Shown piece after piece: positions 8,499 to 16,430 of a DNA stretch of 59,020 nucleotides. Made by a program: the position numbers and the translations under genes. The notes beneath the pieces are model-generated. The model saw nothing but the letters and a program-made list of their open reading frames with translations. It was not told the DNA's origin and did no database searches. Positions within the stretch are counted from its first letter, which is position 1; each line of letters starts with the position of its first letter. This DNA comes from Desulfurococcales archaeon (GTDB lineage: Archaea > Thermoproteota > Thermoprotei_A > Sulfolobales > NBVN01): positions 1 to 59,020 of the forward strand of contig WAKQ01000010.1 in NCBI GenBank assembly GCA_015523295.1. Direction: 5' to 3'.

Positions 8499-9071
8499 AT
8501 GCCTGAAAATGAGCCCCTTATCTATCTCGCGCTGAACGAGGCCCAAGGTTGCAATGAGGAGGTTATTAAAAAGTATAGGAAAGAGATAGACGGCCTGTCA
8601 TATACTATAACATCCAGTAAAGATAAAGCAGTAGATATTCTGAAGTCTCTTAAAAAATGCGCAGCAAGTGAAGGTTTGAAGGTTGCGTTAATTTTAGACT
8701 CGTATGAAACGGCTGAGAAAGAGTTGAAGGAGGTTTGGGAGGATAAACCGGATCTGACGCTCTTTCTCCCAGATCCCGAGGGAGTTCCTAAATTAAGGGA
8801 GCTGTTTAAGCAGTCAGTCATAGGTATAAAGATAAATAACCCCTTCCCAAATTTTGCAGTTCTTAGGAATAGGGGGGTTGATGCCGTCTTAATGCCTCAT
8901 TCCCTGATAAAGGGAAGGGTTGTGAGGGAGGCCAAGGCAAGGGATATAAGGGTTTTCAGTATCCTAGTCAATGACGCAGCCATATACCTTAAAATGAAGA
9001 CAGCGGGCGTCAACGCAGTTATTACAGAGAAGCCCCTAATAGCTAAAGAAGCGTTAAAACTGAGAATCTAA
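8499..9071 (+). CDS. GDPD-like half TIM-barrel protein, catalytic residues missing
   Basis: The C-terminal half resembles the end of glycerophosphodiester phosphodiesterases: NRGVDAVLMPHSLI, then REAKARDIRVFSILVNDAAIYLKMKTAG, then VNAVITEKP, where GDPDs read GVDGIITDxP. At 190 residues it lacks the N-terminal half of the barrel and the catalytic HRG of a true GDPD, which is about 240 residues. It is either a degenerate family member or a non-enzymatic relative. The ATG is intact and the frame uninterrupted, so it is not an obvious pseudogene. A TATA-like AATATATGT lies about 35 bp upstream. Confidence 0.5.
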   Translation: MPENEPLIYLALNEAQGCNEEVIKKYRKEIDGLSYTITSSKDKAVDILKSLKKCAASEGLKVALILDSYETAEKELKEVWEDKPDLTLFLPDPEGVPKLRELFKQSVIGIKINNPFPNFAVLRNRGVDAVLMPHSLIKGRVVREAKARDIRVFSILVNDAAIYLKMKTAGVNAVITEKPLIAKEALKLRI

Positions 9072-9073
9072 AA

Positions 9074-9099
9074 CTTGGGTATCAATCAGATACCCCAAG
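9074..9099 (+). terminator. hairpin downstream of the GDPD-like gene
   Basis: CTTGGGTATC pairs with GATACCCCAAG across a 5-nt loop with a single bulged C, starting 3 bp after the stop codon. A run of five T follows 11 bp later. The position and structure suit a transcription terminator or RNA 3'-end hairpin. Archaeal termination mostly relies on U-tracts alone, so the role of the hairpin is inferred. Confidence 0.4.
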
Positions 9100-9186
9100 G
9101 AGCTCATCATTTTTCAGCTGGCATGACTCACATCACTAAACTTGCTCTTAGTCTACTGTAGCTATATATTAACTAGGTTTAAACGC

Positions 9187-9795
9187 TTAACCCAGAGATA
9201 TGTTTAAGCCTTGACCACCGGTGAGCAATATGTAAACTGCGAAGAGGAGAGGAGTAACGAATACCTCGATGAAAGCGGCAACTGCTAGAAGCACAATGAC
9301 CCACTTGAAATTCCTACAGCTAGAGGAGAGAGCAAGTCTGACATTGGATTTCATTCCTCTCAGTTTCCTTAATGATTCCATTCCAACCCTTAACCCTAAG
9401 AGTGCCGAGTAAAGGATTCCCGCAACTTCAACGATCCCATGAGGTAGTAGGAGGATAGCATTACGGATTACGTCACCGTAAGTCAGGAAAGCCCCTATCA
9501 CGTAGCCGTTGAATCCTATAATAGCTATCGGTATAACAATAGTGAACCCGAGCAGCAAGTCGACCACGGCTACTCGAAGATTATTATAAAGAATAAGAGT
9601 GTAGAGGCCTAAAAGTACGTAACCGGCCTCACCCTTAGATGTCATTTCCTTAAACGTCTCATTAACAGGTGAAAGGTAGCTTTCAGTAGATTCAACAAGT
9701 GACTTCTTTACACCGAGGGGAGTTAGGGCTCCAGCTATTACAGCTAAGGCGAAGATTGCCGCGATGACTGAAGCTATGAGTATATCGTTTTTCAT
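9187..9795 (-). CDS. SpoIIM-like (DUF95) membrane protein
   Basis: The central segment NNLRVAVVDLLLGF, followed by IGFNGYVIGAF and LLPHGIVEVAGILYSALLGLRVG, is diagnostic of the stage II sporulation protein M / DUF95 family, where the LLPHGIxE motif is nearly invariant. About five membrane segments are visible across 202 residues. In archaea the role is unknown; links to membrane or envelope remodelling are proposed only by analogy to bacterial SpoIIM. It stands alone between two plus-strand genes and converges on the GDPD-like gene. Confidence 0.82.
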   Translation of the reverse strand: MKNDILIASVIAAIFALAVIAGALTPLGVKKSLVESTESYLSPVNETFKEMTSKGEAGYVLLGLYTLILYNNLRVAVVDLLLGFTIVIPIAIIGFNGYVIGAFLTYGDVIRNAILLLPHGIVEVAGILYSALLGLRVGMESLRKLRGMKSNVRLALSSSCRNFKWVIVLLAVAAFIEVFVTPLLFAVYILLTGGQGLNISLG

Positions 9796-9899
9796 CAGGA
9801 TGACACCTAACTTGTAATGCCTGCCTATCTTCCTAATCTATTTTCCTTAATTAGGCTTGATACTTTACTGATTATTGAATATCTAGGTCGGCTATAGGG

Positions 9900-12800
9900 A
9901 TGAAAGAGGTGAATGAGCGTCTGAAGGTTTGGCGGAGTTATTTAAACGAATATACTCTGAGGTGGTTCACAAATAAGTATGGGGACTTCACACCCGCTCA
10001 AGAGAAGGCCATACCTATTATAAAGAAAGGGAAGAATGTGCTCATTTCATCTCCAACAGGTACTGGAAAGACCCTCGCAGCATTTCTAGCTATAATAGAT
10101 GACTTGGTCACCCTGGCTTTAAAAGGCATGCTTGAGAACATGATCTATGCTGTTTACGTTTCTCCTTTGAGGGCACTAGATAATGACATGAGAAGGAACC
10201 TCATTCCACCGCTCGAAGGAATAAGAAAAATGATCCTTGACGACGGTCTTGAAGTTCCTGAAATAAGGGTCGCTGTACGAACTGGAGATACTACCCCCTC
10301 TGAAAGAGCTAAAATGTTGAAGCATCCTCCGCACATACTGATCACCACCCCTGAATCGTTGGCATTAGCTGTTACAGCACCGAAGTTTAGGCTGAGGTTG
10401 AAGAATGTACGCTGGGTTATCGTTGATGAGATACATGAGCTAGCTGCGAGCAAGAGGGGGGCCCACTTAGCCCTGACTTTAGAAAGGCTTGAAGAGAATG
10501 GGGAAAGTCCTTTTCAGAGAATAGGTTTAAGTGCAACAATATACCCTCTTGACGTTGTTGCTCAATTTCTAGTAGGTTATAAAGATGACGGGTGTTTAAG
10601 GGATTATGAGTTAGTGGACGCACGATTTGTTAAACCAATGAAGATTAAAGTGATGAGCCCGGATGTTGACATAGTGACTTCTCCAGCAGATAAAATTAAT
10701 GAGTCGATCTACAGGCTACTTAAGAAAATAATAAAGAAGCATAGGACCACCCTGATATTCACCAACACTAGAAGCGCTACAGAAAGAGTAGTCTATAAGT
10801 TAAAGAAATTGCTGAAAAGTGAAGGTATAGCGGATGTTGACGAGATCGAGGCACATCACAGCTCTCTCAGTAGGGACGTTAGAATTGAAGTTGAGGAGAA
10901 GCTCAAGAAAGGCCTTTTAAAGGCTGTTGTGTGTGTTTCAGGCGACTCGCTCATACTTACAGAGGATGGAGAGGTACCTATAAGTACCTTAAGGTATGGC
11001 CAGAAAATATATGGCTACACTGATAACAAAATCAAGGCAGTTAGTCACGGTGGGATACAGAAGATCCGGTATGGCGGTCAGGGATTATACATAGTCACTC
11101 AGTCTGGAAGAGAGCTTAAGGCTACACGTGAACATAAGCTGCTAAAAGCCACGAGTAGTGGTAAAGGTGAATGGGTTGAAGCCAAGGACGTAAGGATTGG
11201 CGATCTCTTAATGGTTGTGACGAAGGGTAAAGGCGGATTTGAGGTCAAGCCTGACAAGGTTGTTGAGATTCAGTCCATCCCGCTAGAACATGTCTACGGT
11301 GTGGTGGATTCTGAGACTGGTAACTTCATAGTTAACGGATTCATATCTAAAAACAGCTCATCCTCCCTCGAGTTAGGTATTGACATAGGTTATATAGATG
11401 CTGTTGTGCTTCTAAGCAGTCCTAAGAGCGTGACCCGCCTAATACAAAGGGTGGGAAGGTCTGGACATAGTGTCTCTGATATTAGTTTAGGATATATTGT
11501 GGCAGTGGATAGGGATGACTTAGTTGAGGACACTGTTCTAGCTAAACTAGCAATTGAGAGAAAGTTGGATAGGGTCAGGATACCTATGAAGCCTCTAGAC
11601 ATACTCGCTCAGCACTTGGTGGGGATGTCTCTAGAGAGAAAGTGGAGGATTGAAGAAGCTTATAGGGTAGTTAAGCGAGCCTATAACTATCACAAACTAA
11701 CTTATGATGAGTTTATGAATGTCCTACGATATTTAGCTGGAAGGTTCTCTACCGGGGTTTATAGTGTGCCTTTATATTCAAAGATATGGATGGATGAGGT
11801 TGAAGGCGTATTTGGTAGAAAGCGCTCTGTAAGAATGATTTACTATCTCAACTCTGGGGCGATACCAGACGAAGCCAAGGTTAGGGTGTTTCTAGACGGG
11901 AGGAAATACGTAGGTGATTTAGAGGAGGGTTTCGTAGAATACTTAGAGCCCGGCGATATTTTTGTGCTTGGAGGGAGGACGTATAGGTTCGTTAAAACAG
12001 TAGGTTTAAAGGCGATAGTGAAAGCTGCTGAAGGATTACGACCCACTGTGCCTAGCTGGTATTCGGAGATGCTGCCCTTGACCTATGATTCTGCGTTGGA
12101 GGTCGGAAGATTTAGACGTTTAATTGCTGAGCAGATCCAGGAGAAAGGATTAGAGGCCTCAGAGAATTATCTGATGAGGAAATATAGGGTTGGTAGGAGT
12201 GTTGCTAAAAATATTGTTAAGTATTTATGGGAACAGGTAGCTTATACAGGTGGAGTCACCCCATCTGATAAGGAGGTTGTTATAGAGGTATGGGAGGACG
12301 TAGCTAATAAAGAAACCGACATAATATTCCACTACTTGTTTGGCAGAAGAGTAAACTCAGCTCTTTCTAGGGCCTACGCAGCCATCTTAAGTAATAAGAT
12401 CACATCACCTGTTAGGGTAACTGTAACGGATAATGGTTTTATGCTGACAGTGCCCTCCACTGAGATTGTCGATGAAGTATTGTTGAAGGAACTGCTCCGG
12501 GAGGTCAGAGACGACAATATCCGGGAAGTCTTGAGAAAGGCGTTAAGAAGGAGCGAGCTAATTAAGAGACGATTTCGGCACGTAGCTGAGAGATCCTTTG
12601 CGATACTTAAAAACTATAAGGGGAGAGAGACAAGCGTCAATAGAAGGCAGGTCAACTCGGAGATATTATTTAAAGCCGCTGAATCAATACCGGGCTTTCC
12701 TCTTATCGAGGAGGTATATCGTGAGGTCTTAGAAGATGTCATGGATATAGGCAATGCTGAGGAAGTTTTAAGGTCGATTAAGGAGGGACAGATAAAAGCC

Positions 12801-12959
12801 AGTATAATTCGATCATTTGACGTTCCGTCACCCTTTGCGCATAATATCGTTGTTCACGGCTATAGCGATGTTGTTTTAATGGAGGACAGAAGAAAGCTTC
12901 TTATGAAGCTTTATGAGAGGGTTATGAAGAAAATAAGGTCTCAGGGTGATGCGGGTTAA
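9900..12959 (+). CDS. lhr: Lhr-type ATP-dependent helicase interrupted by a mini-intein
   Basis: This superfamily 2 helicase acts in DNA repair or RNA processing. Walker A SPTGTGKT is at 51-58, DEIH at 176-179, SAT at 211-213, and motif VI QRVGRSGH at 516-523, followed by the winged-helix and Lhr-core domains. The 1019-residue precursor holds a 141-residue intein (345-485). Removing it leaves 878 residues, a normal archaeal Lhr length, and restores motif V as VVSSSSLELGIDIG, matching the family's VVATSSLELGIDIG. The gene is first in an operon: the kinase-like gene follows after 2 bp. Confidence 0.9.
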   Translation: MKEVNERLKVWRSYLNEYTLRWFTNKYGDFTPAQEKAIPIIKKGKNVLISSPTGTGKTLAAFLAIIDDLVTLALKGMLENMIYAVYVSPLRALDNDMRRNLIPPLEGIRKMILDDGLEVPEIRVAVRTGDTTPSERAKMLKHPPHILITTPESLALAVTAPKFRLRLKNVRWVIVDEIHELAASKRGAHLALTLERLEENGESPFQRIGLSATIYPLDVVAQFLVGYKDDGCLRDYELVDARFVKPMKIKVMSPDVDIVTSPADKINESIYRLLKKIIKKHRTTLIFTNTRSATERVVYKLKKLLKSEGIADVDEIEAHHSSLSRDVRIEVEEKLKKGLLKAVVCVSGDSLILTEDGEVPISTLRYGQKIYGYTDNKIKAVSHGGIQKIRYGGQGLYIVTQSGRELKATREHKLLKATSSGKGEWVEAKDVRIGDLLMVVTKGKGGFEVKPDKVVEIQSIPLEHVYGVVDSETGNFIVNGFISKNSSSSLELGIDIGYIDAVVLLSSPKSVTRLIQRVGRSGHSVSDISLGYIVAVDRDDLVEDTVLAKLAIERKLDRVRIPMKPLDILAQHLVGMSLERKWRIEEAYRVVKRAYNYHKLTYDEFMNVLRYLAGRFSTGVYSVPLYSKIWMDEVEGVFGRKRSVRMIYYLNSGAIPDEAKVRVFLDGRKYVGDLEEGFVEYLEPGDIFVLGGRTYRFVKTVGLKAIVKAAEGLRPTVPSWYSEMLPLTYDSALEVGRFRRLIAEQIQEKGLEASENYLMRKYRVGRSVAKNIVKYLWEQVAYTGGVTPSDKEVVIEVWEDVANKETDIIFHYLFGRRVNSALSRAYAAILSNKITSPVRVTVTDNGFMLTVPSTEIVDEVLLKELLREVRDDNIREVLRKALRRSELIKRRFRHVAERSFAILKNYKGRETSVNRRQVNSEILFKAAESIPGFPLIEEVYREVLEDVMDIGNAEEVLRSIKEGQIKASIIRSFDVPSPFAHNIVVHGYSDVVLMEDRRKLLMKLYERVMKKIRSQGDAG
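10932..11354 (+). other. mini-intein inside lhr (helicase motif V)
   Basis: The segment starts at Cys345 with block A-like CVSGDSLILTEDG. It has a block B-like GRELKATREHKLL (TxxH) and a block F-like HVYGVVDSETGNFIVNGF, and ends at Asn485 followed by Ser486 (+1 nucleophile). At 141 residues it is a minimal splicing domain with no room for a LAGLIDADG homing endonuclease. The penultimate residue is Lys (S-K-N) where most inteins have His, a known but uncommon variant that can slow Asn cyclisation. Boundaries are set by restoring the motif V consensus in the spliced protein. Splicing itself is inferred. Confidence 0.88.
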
Positions 12960-12961
12960 CC

Positions 12962-13849
12962 GTGAAGGCCTTGGTAATAGGAGGGACGTCAGTAGATATA
13001 ATTGAAGGGGAGAAGAGAATTGGAGGCTCCGCTTACTATTCATCAATGGCTTTGATCTCTTTAGGAGCATACCCTACTCTGATAACTAATACACACATGC
13101 TCGATGTTCTCTTCAGAGGTGTGGCGGATATCATAGCACCTAGTGAAGGAAGAGAGATTATTTATCTTTTAAGTTATAAGGGAAGCTTCAGAACTCTGAG
13201 GGCTATTAGATCTTCGTTAATTTCTCTTGATAAGCTGATTAAAGGGAGGGAGTTAAGAGGGGATGCCCTCATAATATCACCTATACTTAATGAGATAAGC
13301 GTAAACGACCTGGGGACATTGGCAAAGCTCAGCAGGAACTTCAAGCTAACTGCCTTAGACCTTCAAGGCTTTGTAAGAGTGGTAAGGGAAGAAGGATGTA
13401 TAGTGAATGATGTGTCCAGGTCATATAATGTTCTGAGTTCTTTAAAGGAATTTGAAGGTCCTGTTGTAGTTAGAGGGGAAATCGGCGAGTATCCTGAAGA
13501 ATGTCGTGGGAGTTCATTAGTCAGATGTGCTCAATATCTTCCTAAAGCATTATATTTGCAGACTGCAGGCCCTAGAGATGTGCTTGTATATGATGGTGCT
13601 TCAGATAGATTGTGTAAATTCACTCCATTACCCAATATATTGGGAGATGAAACCGGGGCAGGAGACATCTTTCTTGCTGTCGTAGCGTATTATCTTTCAA
13701 CAGGTGACGGAATAGTGGATGCTATTGCTAAAGGGATCTCAGCAAGCGGGTTAAAGACAGCAAGGCCGAATACTTCATGGTTTACTGAATATGAGCTAAA
13801 CATAATTAGTGAAAAAGTGAAGGGGTCCCGGCAATGCATAGGGAGGTAG
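12962..13849 (+). CDS. PfkB/ribokinase-family sugar or nucleoside kinase
   Basis: The C-terminal PfkB signature is intact as GDETGAGDIF (228-237), including the catalytic-base Asp235. The N-terminus carries the substrate-site GGSAYYSS element. The 295-residue length is typical. The enzyme phosphorylates a sugar or nucleoside hydroxyl with ATP, but the substrate cannot be predicted from this sequence. It begins at a GTG 2 bp after the lhr stop and overlaps the following glycosyltransferase start by 16 bp, so it is the middle gene of a three-gene transcription unit. Confidence 0.78.
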   Translation: MKALVIGGTSVDIIEGEKRIGGSAYYSSMALISLGAYPTLITNTHMLDVLFRGVADIIAPSEGREIIYLLSYKGSFRTLRAIRSSLISLDKLIKGRELRGDALIISPILNEISVNDLGTLAKLSRNFKLTALDLQGFVRVVREEGCIVNDVSRSYNVLSSLKEFEGPVVVRGEIGEYPEECRGSSLVRCAQYLPKALYLQTAGPRDVLVYDGASDRLCKFTPLPNILGDETGAGDIFLAVVAYYLSTGDGIVDAIAKGISASGLKTARPNTSWFTEYELNIISEKVKGSRQCIGR

Positions 13850-14907
13850 AGATTAGTATTATAGTTCCTACATATAATGAGAGGGACAACATAGCCGTAT
13901 TAATTGAACGAATTGATAAGGCCTTAGGGCAGCATAGGCTAAATTATGAGGTAATAGTGGTTGATGATTCCTCTCCAGACGGTACAGCCGTAATAGCCAA
14001 GAACCTCTCCTCAAAATATCCGGTTAAGGTTATTGTACGTGAAGGAAAGAAGGGACTCTCCTCCGCTGTCTTAGAGGGTGTAAAGGAAGCGGAGGGCCGC
14101 TTTTTAGTTGTCATGGATGCAGACCTGCAGCATCCTCCTGAACTCATACCAAGGCTCTATCAGAGAGCCGTTGAAGACTCATGTGAGGTGGTAATAGCAT
14201 CACGATATGTGCCAGGGGGGTCTCCGGGACAGTGGAGCTTTACGAGGAAGTTAATGTCTAAGGGCGCTACTTATATGGCAAGGATCTTACTGCCTAGGGT
14301 AAGGCATGTTAAGGATCCTATGTCAGGTTTTTTCCTCTTAAGGAAAGATGTTCTTGAAGGTGTTAAACTTAATCCTAGAGGCTTCAAAATACTTCTCGAG
14401 GTTCTTGCCAAGGGGAACTATAGAAAAGTATGTGAGGAGCCTTATGTGTTCGGTGAGCGCTTAAGAGGTGAATCAAAACTTGGGGCTAAAGAGATTGTCG
14501 ACTACATATTTCATGTTGTGGAACTTTCTCCCCGCTGGGTAAAATTCGCAATAGTTGGAGGTGTTGGGACAGCCGTAAATCTTTCAATAGTTGCACTTTT
14601 GCGATACCTTTTGAATGTAGTGCACGTAATAGCTGCTGCTATAGGCGTTGAGGTCTCAGTGCTTAGTAACTTCTATCTAAACGATATCTGGACCTTCAAA
14701 GACAGCAGGAAGGGAAGCGGCCTTTATAGGCTCGTCAAATTTCATGTATCGAGCGCAGCTGGGATAGTGGTGCAATACCTGACCTCTAACGCCCTATTTT
14801 ACTCAGGAATAGTTCACGAATCAGTGACATCTCAATTTATAGGAATACTAATGGGGTTTGTTGCCAATTACCTCCTGAGTAAGAGATATGTGTGGAGGTT
14901 AAGCTAA
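13834..14907 (+). CDS. dolichol-phosphate hexosyltransferase (GT2 + GtrA-like membrane domain)
   Basis: Residues 1-235 form a GT-A fold: EISIIVPTYNERDN at the start, VVDDSSPDGT (about 46-55), and DADLQHPPE (about 93-101) as the metal-binding DxD region. Residues about 240-357 hold four membrane segments of GtrA type, starting VKFAIVGGVGTAVN. This two-domain layout is that of archaeal dolichol-phosphate mannose synthases, such as the Pyrococcus furiosus enzyme, which transfer mannose or glucose from GDP/UDP-sugar to dolichyl phosphate on the cytoplasmic face. It is last in the lhr operon and likely supplies lipid-linked sugar for N-glycosylation. Confidence 0.87.
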   Translation: MHREVEISIIVPTYNERDNIAVLIERIDKALGQHRLNYEVIVVDDSSPDGTAVIAKNLSSKYPVKVIVREGKKGLSSAVLEGVKEAEGRFLVVMDADLQHPPELIPRLYQRAVEDSCEVVIASRYVPGGSPGQWSFTRKLMSKGATYMARILLPRVRHVKDPMSGFFLLRKDVLEGVKLNPRGFKILLEVLAKGNYRKVCEEPYVFGERLRGESKLGAKEIVDYIFHVVELSPRWVKFAIVGGVGTAVNLSIVALLRYLLNVVHVIAAAIGVEVSVLSNFYLNDIWTFKDSRKGSGLYRLVKFHVSSAAGIVVQYLTSNALFYSGIVHESVTSQFIGILMGFVANYLLSKRYVWRLS

Positions 14908-14918
14908 AAATACTGTCT

Positions 14919-15716
14919 TTATTCGACAATATTTATGGATGGGTTATATTCACGTATAGCGTTGTTTATCTTCTTTAATGTTTTGAAGAGATCGTTGCTC
15001 CTTACAGGGGTGGATAGAGGTATTAAATGTAGAGTGAATGTCAGCCTGTCCTTGCTTAGGGAGTTGAGAGGTATTCTGGTTTCATCGAGTCTGAAGGGCG
15101 TTTCCTCCACCACCTCCTTAACTTTCTCTATCAACGGTTCAAGAGAAGCTTCAGGAGCCATATCGACACTCACCCTTAACGTCACTATAGGTCTATACTC
15201 CTTGATCAGCGAGTTGACAAGGATGGAGTTGGCTATGTAAAGCTGATTTCCATGCAGGTCCTCTATTATTGAGCTGAAGGGGTCTATTTCCACGATCCTT
15301 CCTCTAACAGGCGTGGATACATTGGGTAGGTAAGCCTCTATCCATGTGCCCCTGGCATATTTCTGGAGTTGCACAGTTATGAAGGCCGTGAACTCCCTTA
15401 TTTCATAGTAGAAGAGGATAAACAACATGATGCCGAGTACGAGGACGATAATATAAGGTGTGAGTGAAGCGGTTATTGACTCAACGATCCCTAAGATTAT
15501 TGTTATTATGACAGTTAAGTCAAGTATTCTGATGATGACTGATTTCGTGCTAAGGGAGATGATACCTCTGTTCATTAGGGTGGATACAAACCAGGCGACT
15601 AAGTATCTAATGAGAACGACGACAGTAACGAAGATGAAAACCCCTATCATCCAATCTTCTAACTCGGCAGGGTTCCACGTAAACGACGTAATATTTATGA
15701 TGTTATTCATTAACAT
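14919..15716 (-). CDS. MscS-type small-conductance mechanosensitive channel
   Basis: Three N-terminal membrane segments (about 25-45, 64-84, 87-108) precede a beta domain with RGRIVEIDPFSSIIEDLHGNQLYIANSILVN, the MscS pattern in which a beta barrel follows the pore helix and ends in a conserved Asn. The C-terminal 90 residues form the MscS alpha/beta vestibule. The 265-residue length is typical. Its ATG overlaps the trkA stop in an ATGA arrangement. Being transcribed with K+ uptake genes suggests a combined turgor-control unit: uptake by Trk, release by MscS. Confidence 0.85.
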   Translation of the reverse strand: MLMNNIINITSFTWNPAELEDWMIGVFIFVTVVVLIRYLVAWFVSTLMNRGIISLSTKSVIIRILDLTVIITIILGIVESITASLTPYIIVLVLGIMLFILFYYEIREFTAFITVQLQKYARGTWIEAYLPNVSTPVRGRIVEIDPFSSIIEDLHGNQLYIANSILVNSLIKEYRPIVTLRVSVDMAPEASLEPLIEKVKEVVEETPFRLDETRIPLNSLSKDRLTFTLHLIPLSTPVRSNDLFKTLKKINNAIREYNPSINIVE

Positions 15717-16360
15717 CAGCCCTTGAAGATTTCGTTAACATTAGAGCTTTTAGCCATTACGAGAAGCTGATAACCGTTCAGAAGAATATCATCCTCCTTG
15801 GGAACTCTGAATCTCTCCCCATCAAACATTAGCAATATGCTGACGTCATCAGGCAAATTTATCTCCCCAACTTTCTTGTTGATGACCTTATCTGTCTCAG
15901 ATAAGGTGACTGCGTATATGGTGTATTCTTTGAAGCGGCCTACAGGCTTGGCCTCACCTAAGGCACTTAAGTAAGATCGGACCATGTCCGCAATGATCGA
16001 TGAATGGGATATTGGAACCCCTAGCTGAAGCCTTGTTATTAGCTCGGCTACTTTCGGGTTCTTGACACGTGCTAGTCGGAAGGGGACTTTGTAAAGCTTG
16101 GCAACAGTTAGTGTGAATATATTGACTTCATCCTTATCTGTTAATGCTAGAAGTGCTTCGAACTCAGACATAGAGATGTCATCGCTGTAGACTGAGACGT
16201 CGGTAGCATCCTTGTTGATAACCAACACATCGTATCTACTGCTCAGGCTTGAGCATCTTTCAGGATTTTTCTCGATAACTACTGCTTGGTTCTTTTTCAG
16301 GTTTATTGAGTTGAGCAGTTGCTCTGTGACCACGCCACCACCAACGATCAATATCTTCAT
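15716..16360 (-). CDS. trkA: TrkA-family potassium uptake regulatory protein
   Basis: The N-terminal Rossmann (RCK) domain begins MKILIVGGGVVTEQLL with a glycine-rich dinucleotide loop and Glu30 at the end of strand 2 (VVIEKNPE), which favours NAD(H). A C-terminal TrkA-C (RCK-C) domain with KVGEINLPDDVSILLM and EDDILLNGYQLLVMAKS follows. The 214-residue single-RCK length is the common archaeal form. It gates the TrkH channel encoded 70 bp upstream in response to nucleotides. Its stop overlaps the MscS start by one base. Confidence 0.88.
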   Translation of the reverse strand: MKILIVGGGVVTEQLLNSINLKKNQAVVIEKNPERCSSLSSRYDVLVINKDATDVSVYSDDISMSEFEALLALTDKDEVNIFTLTVAKLYKVPFRLARVKNPKVAELITRLQLGVPISHSSIIADMVRSYLSALGEAKPVGRFKEYTIYAVTLSETDKVINKKVGEINLPDDVSILLMFDGERFRVPKEDDILLNGYQLLVMAKSSNVNEIFKG

Positions 16361-16430
16361 AACTCGCTGACCACCTCTATCTTAATGGGTCGTCGTTTGT
16401 TATTAATGTTTCACGGGCCTTAGCCTTATC

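Noticed and set aside
10932-11354. The lhr insertion as a lineage-specific domain rather than an intein
   Set aside because: Cys at the start, TxxH, the C-terminal N-S junction and exact restoration of motif V on removal all favour an intein.
14935-15240. Plus-strand frame opposite the MscS gene
   Set aside because: It is antisense to a clear channel gene with well-placed start and coupling to trkA.
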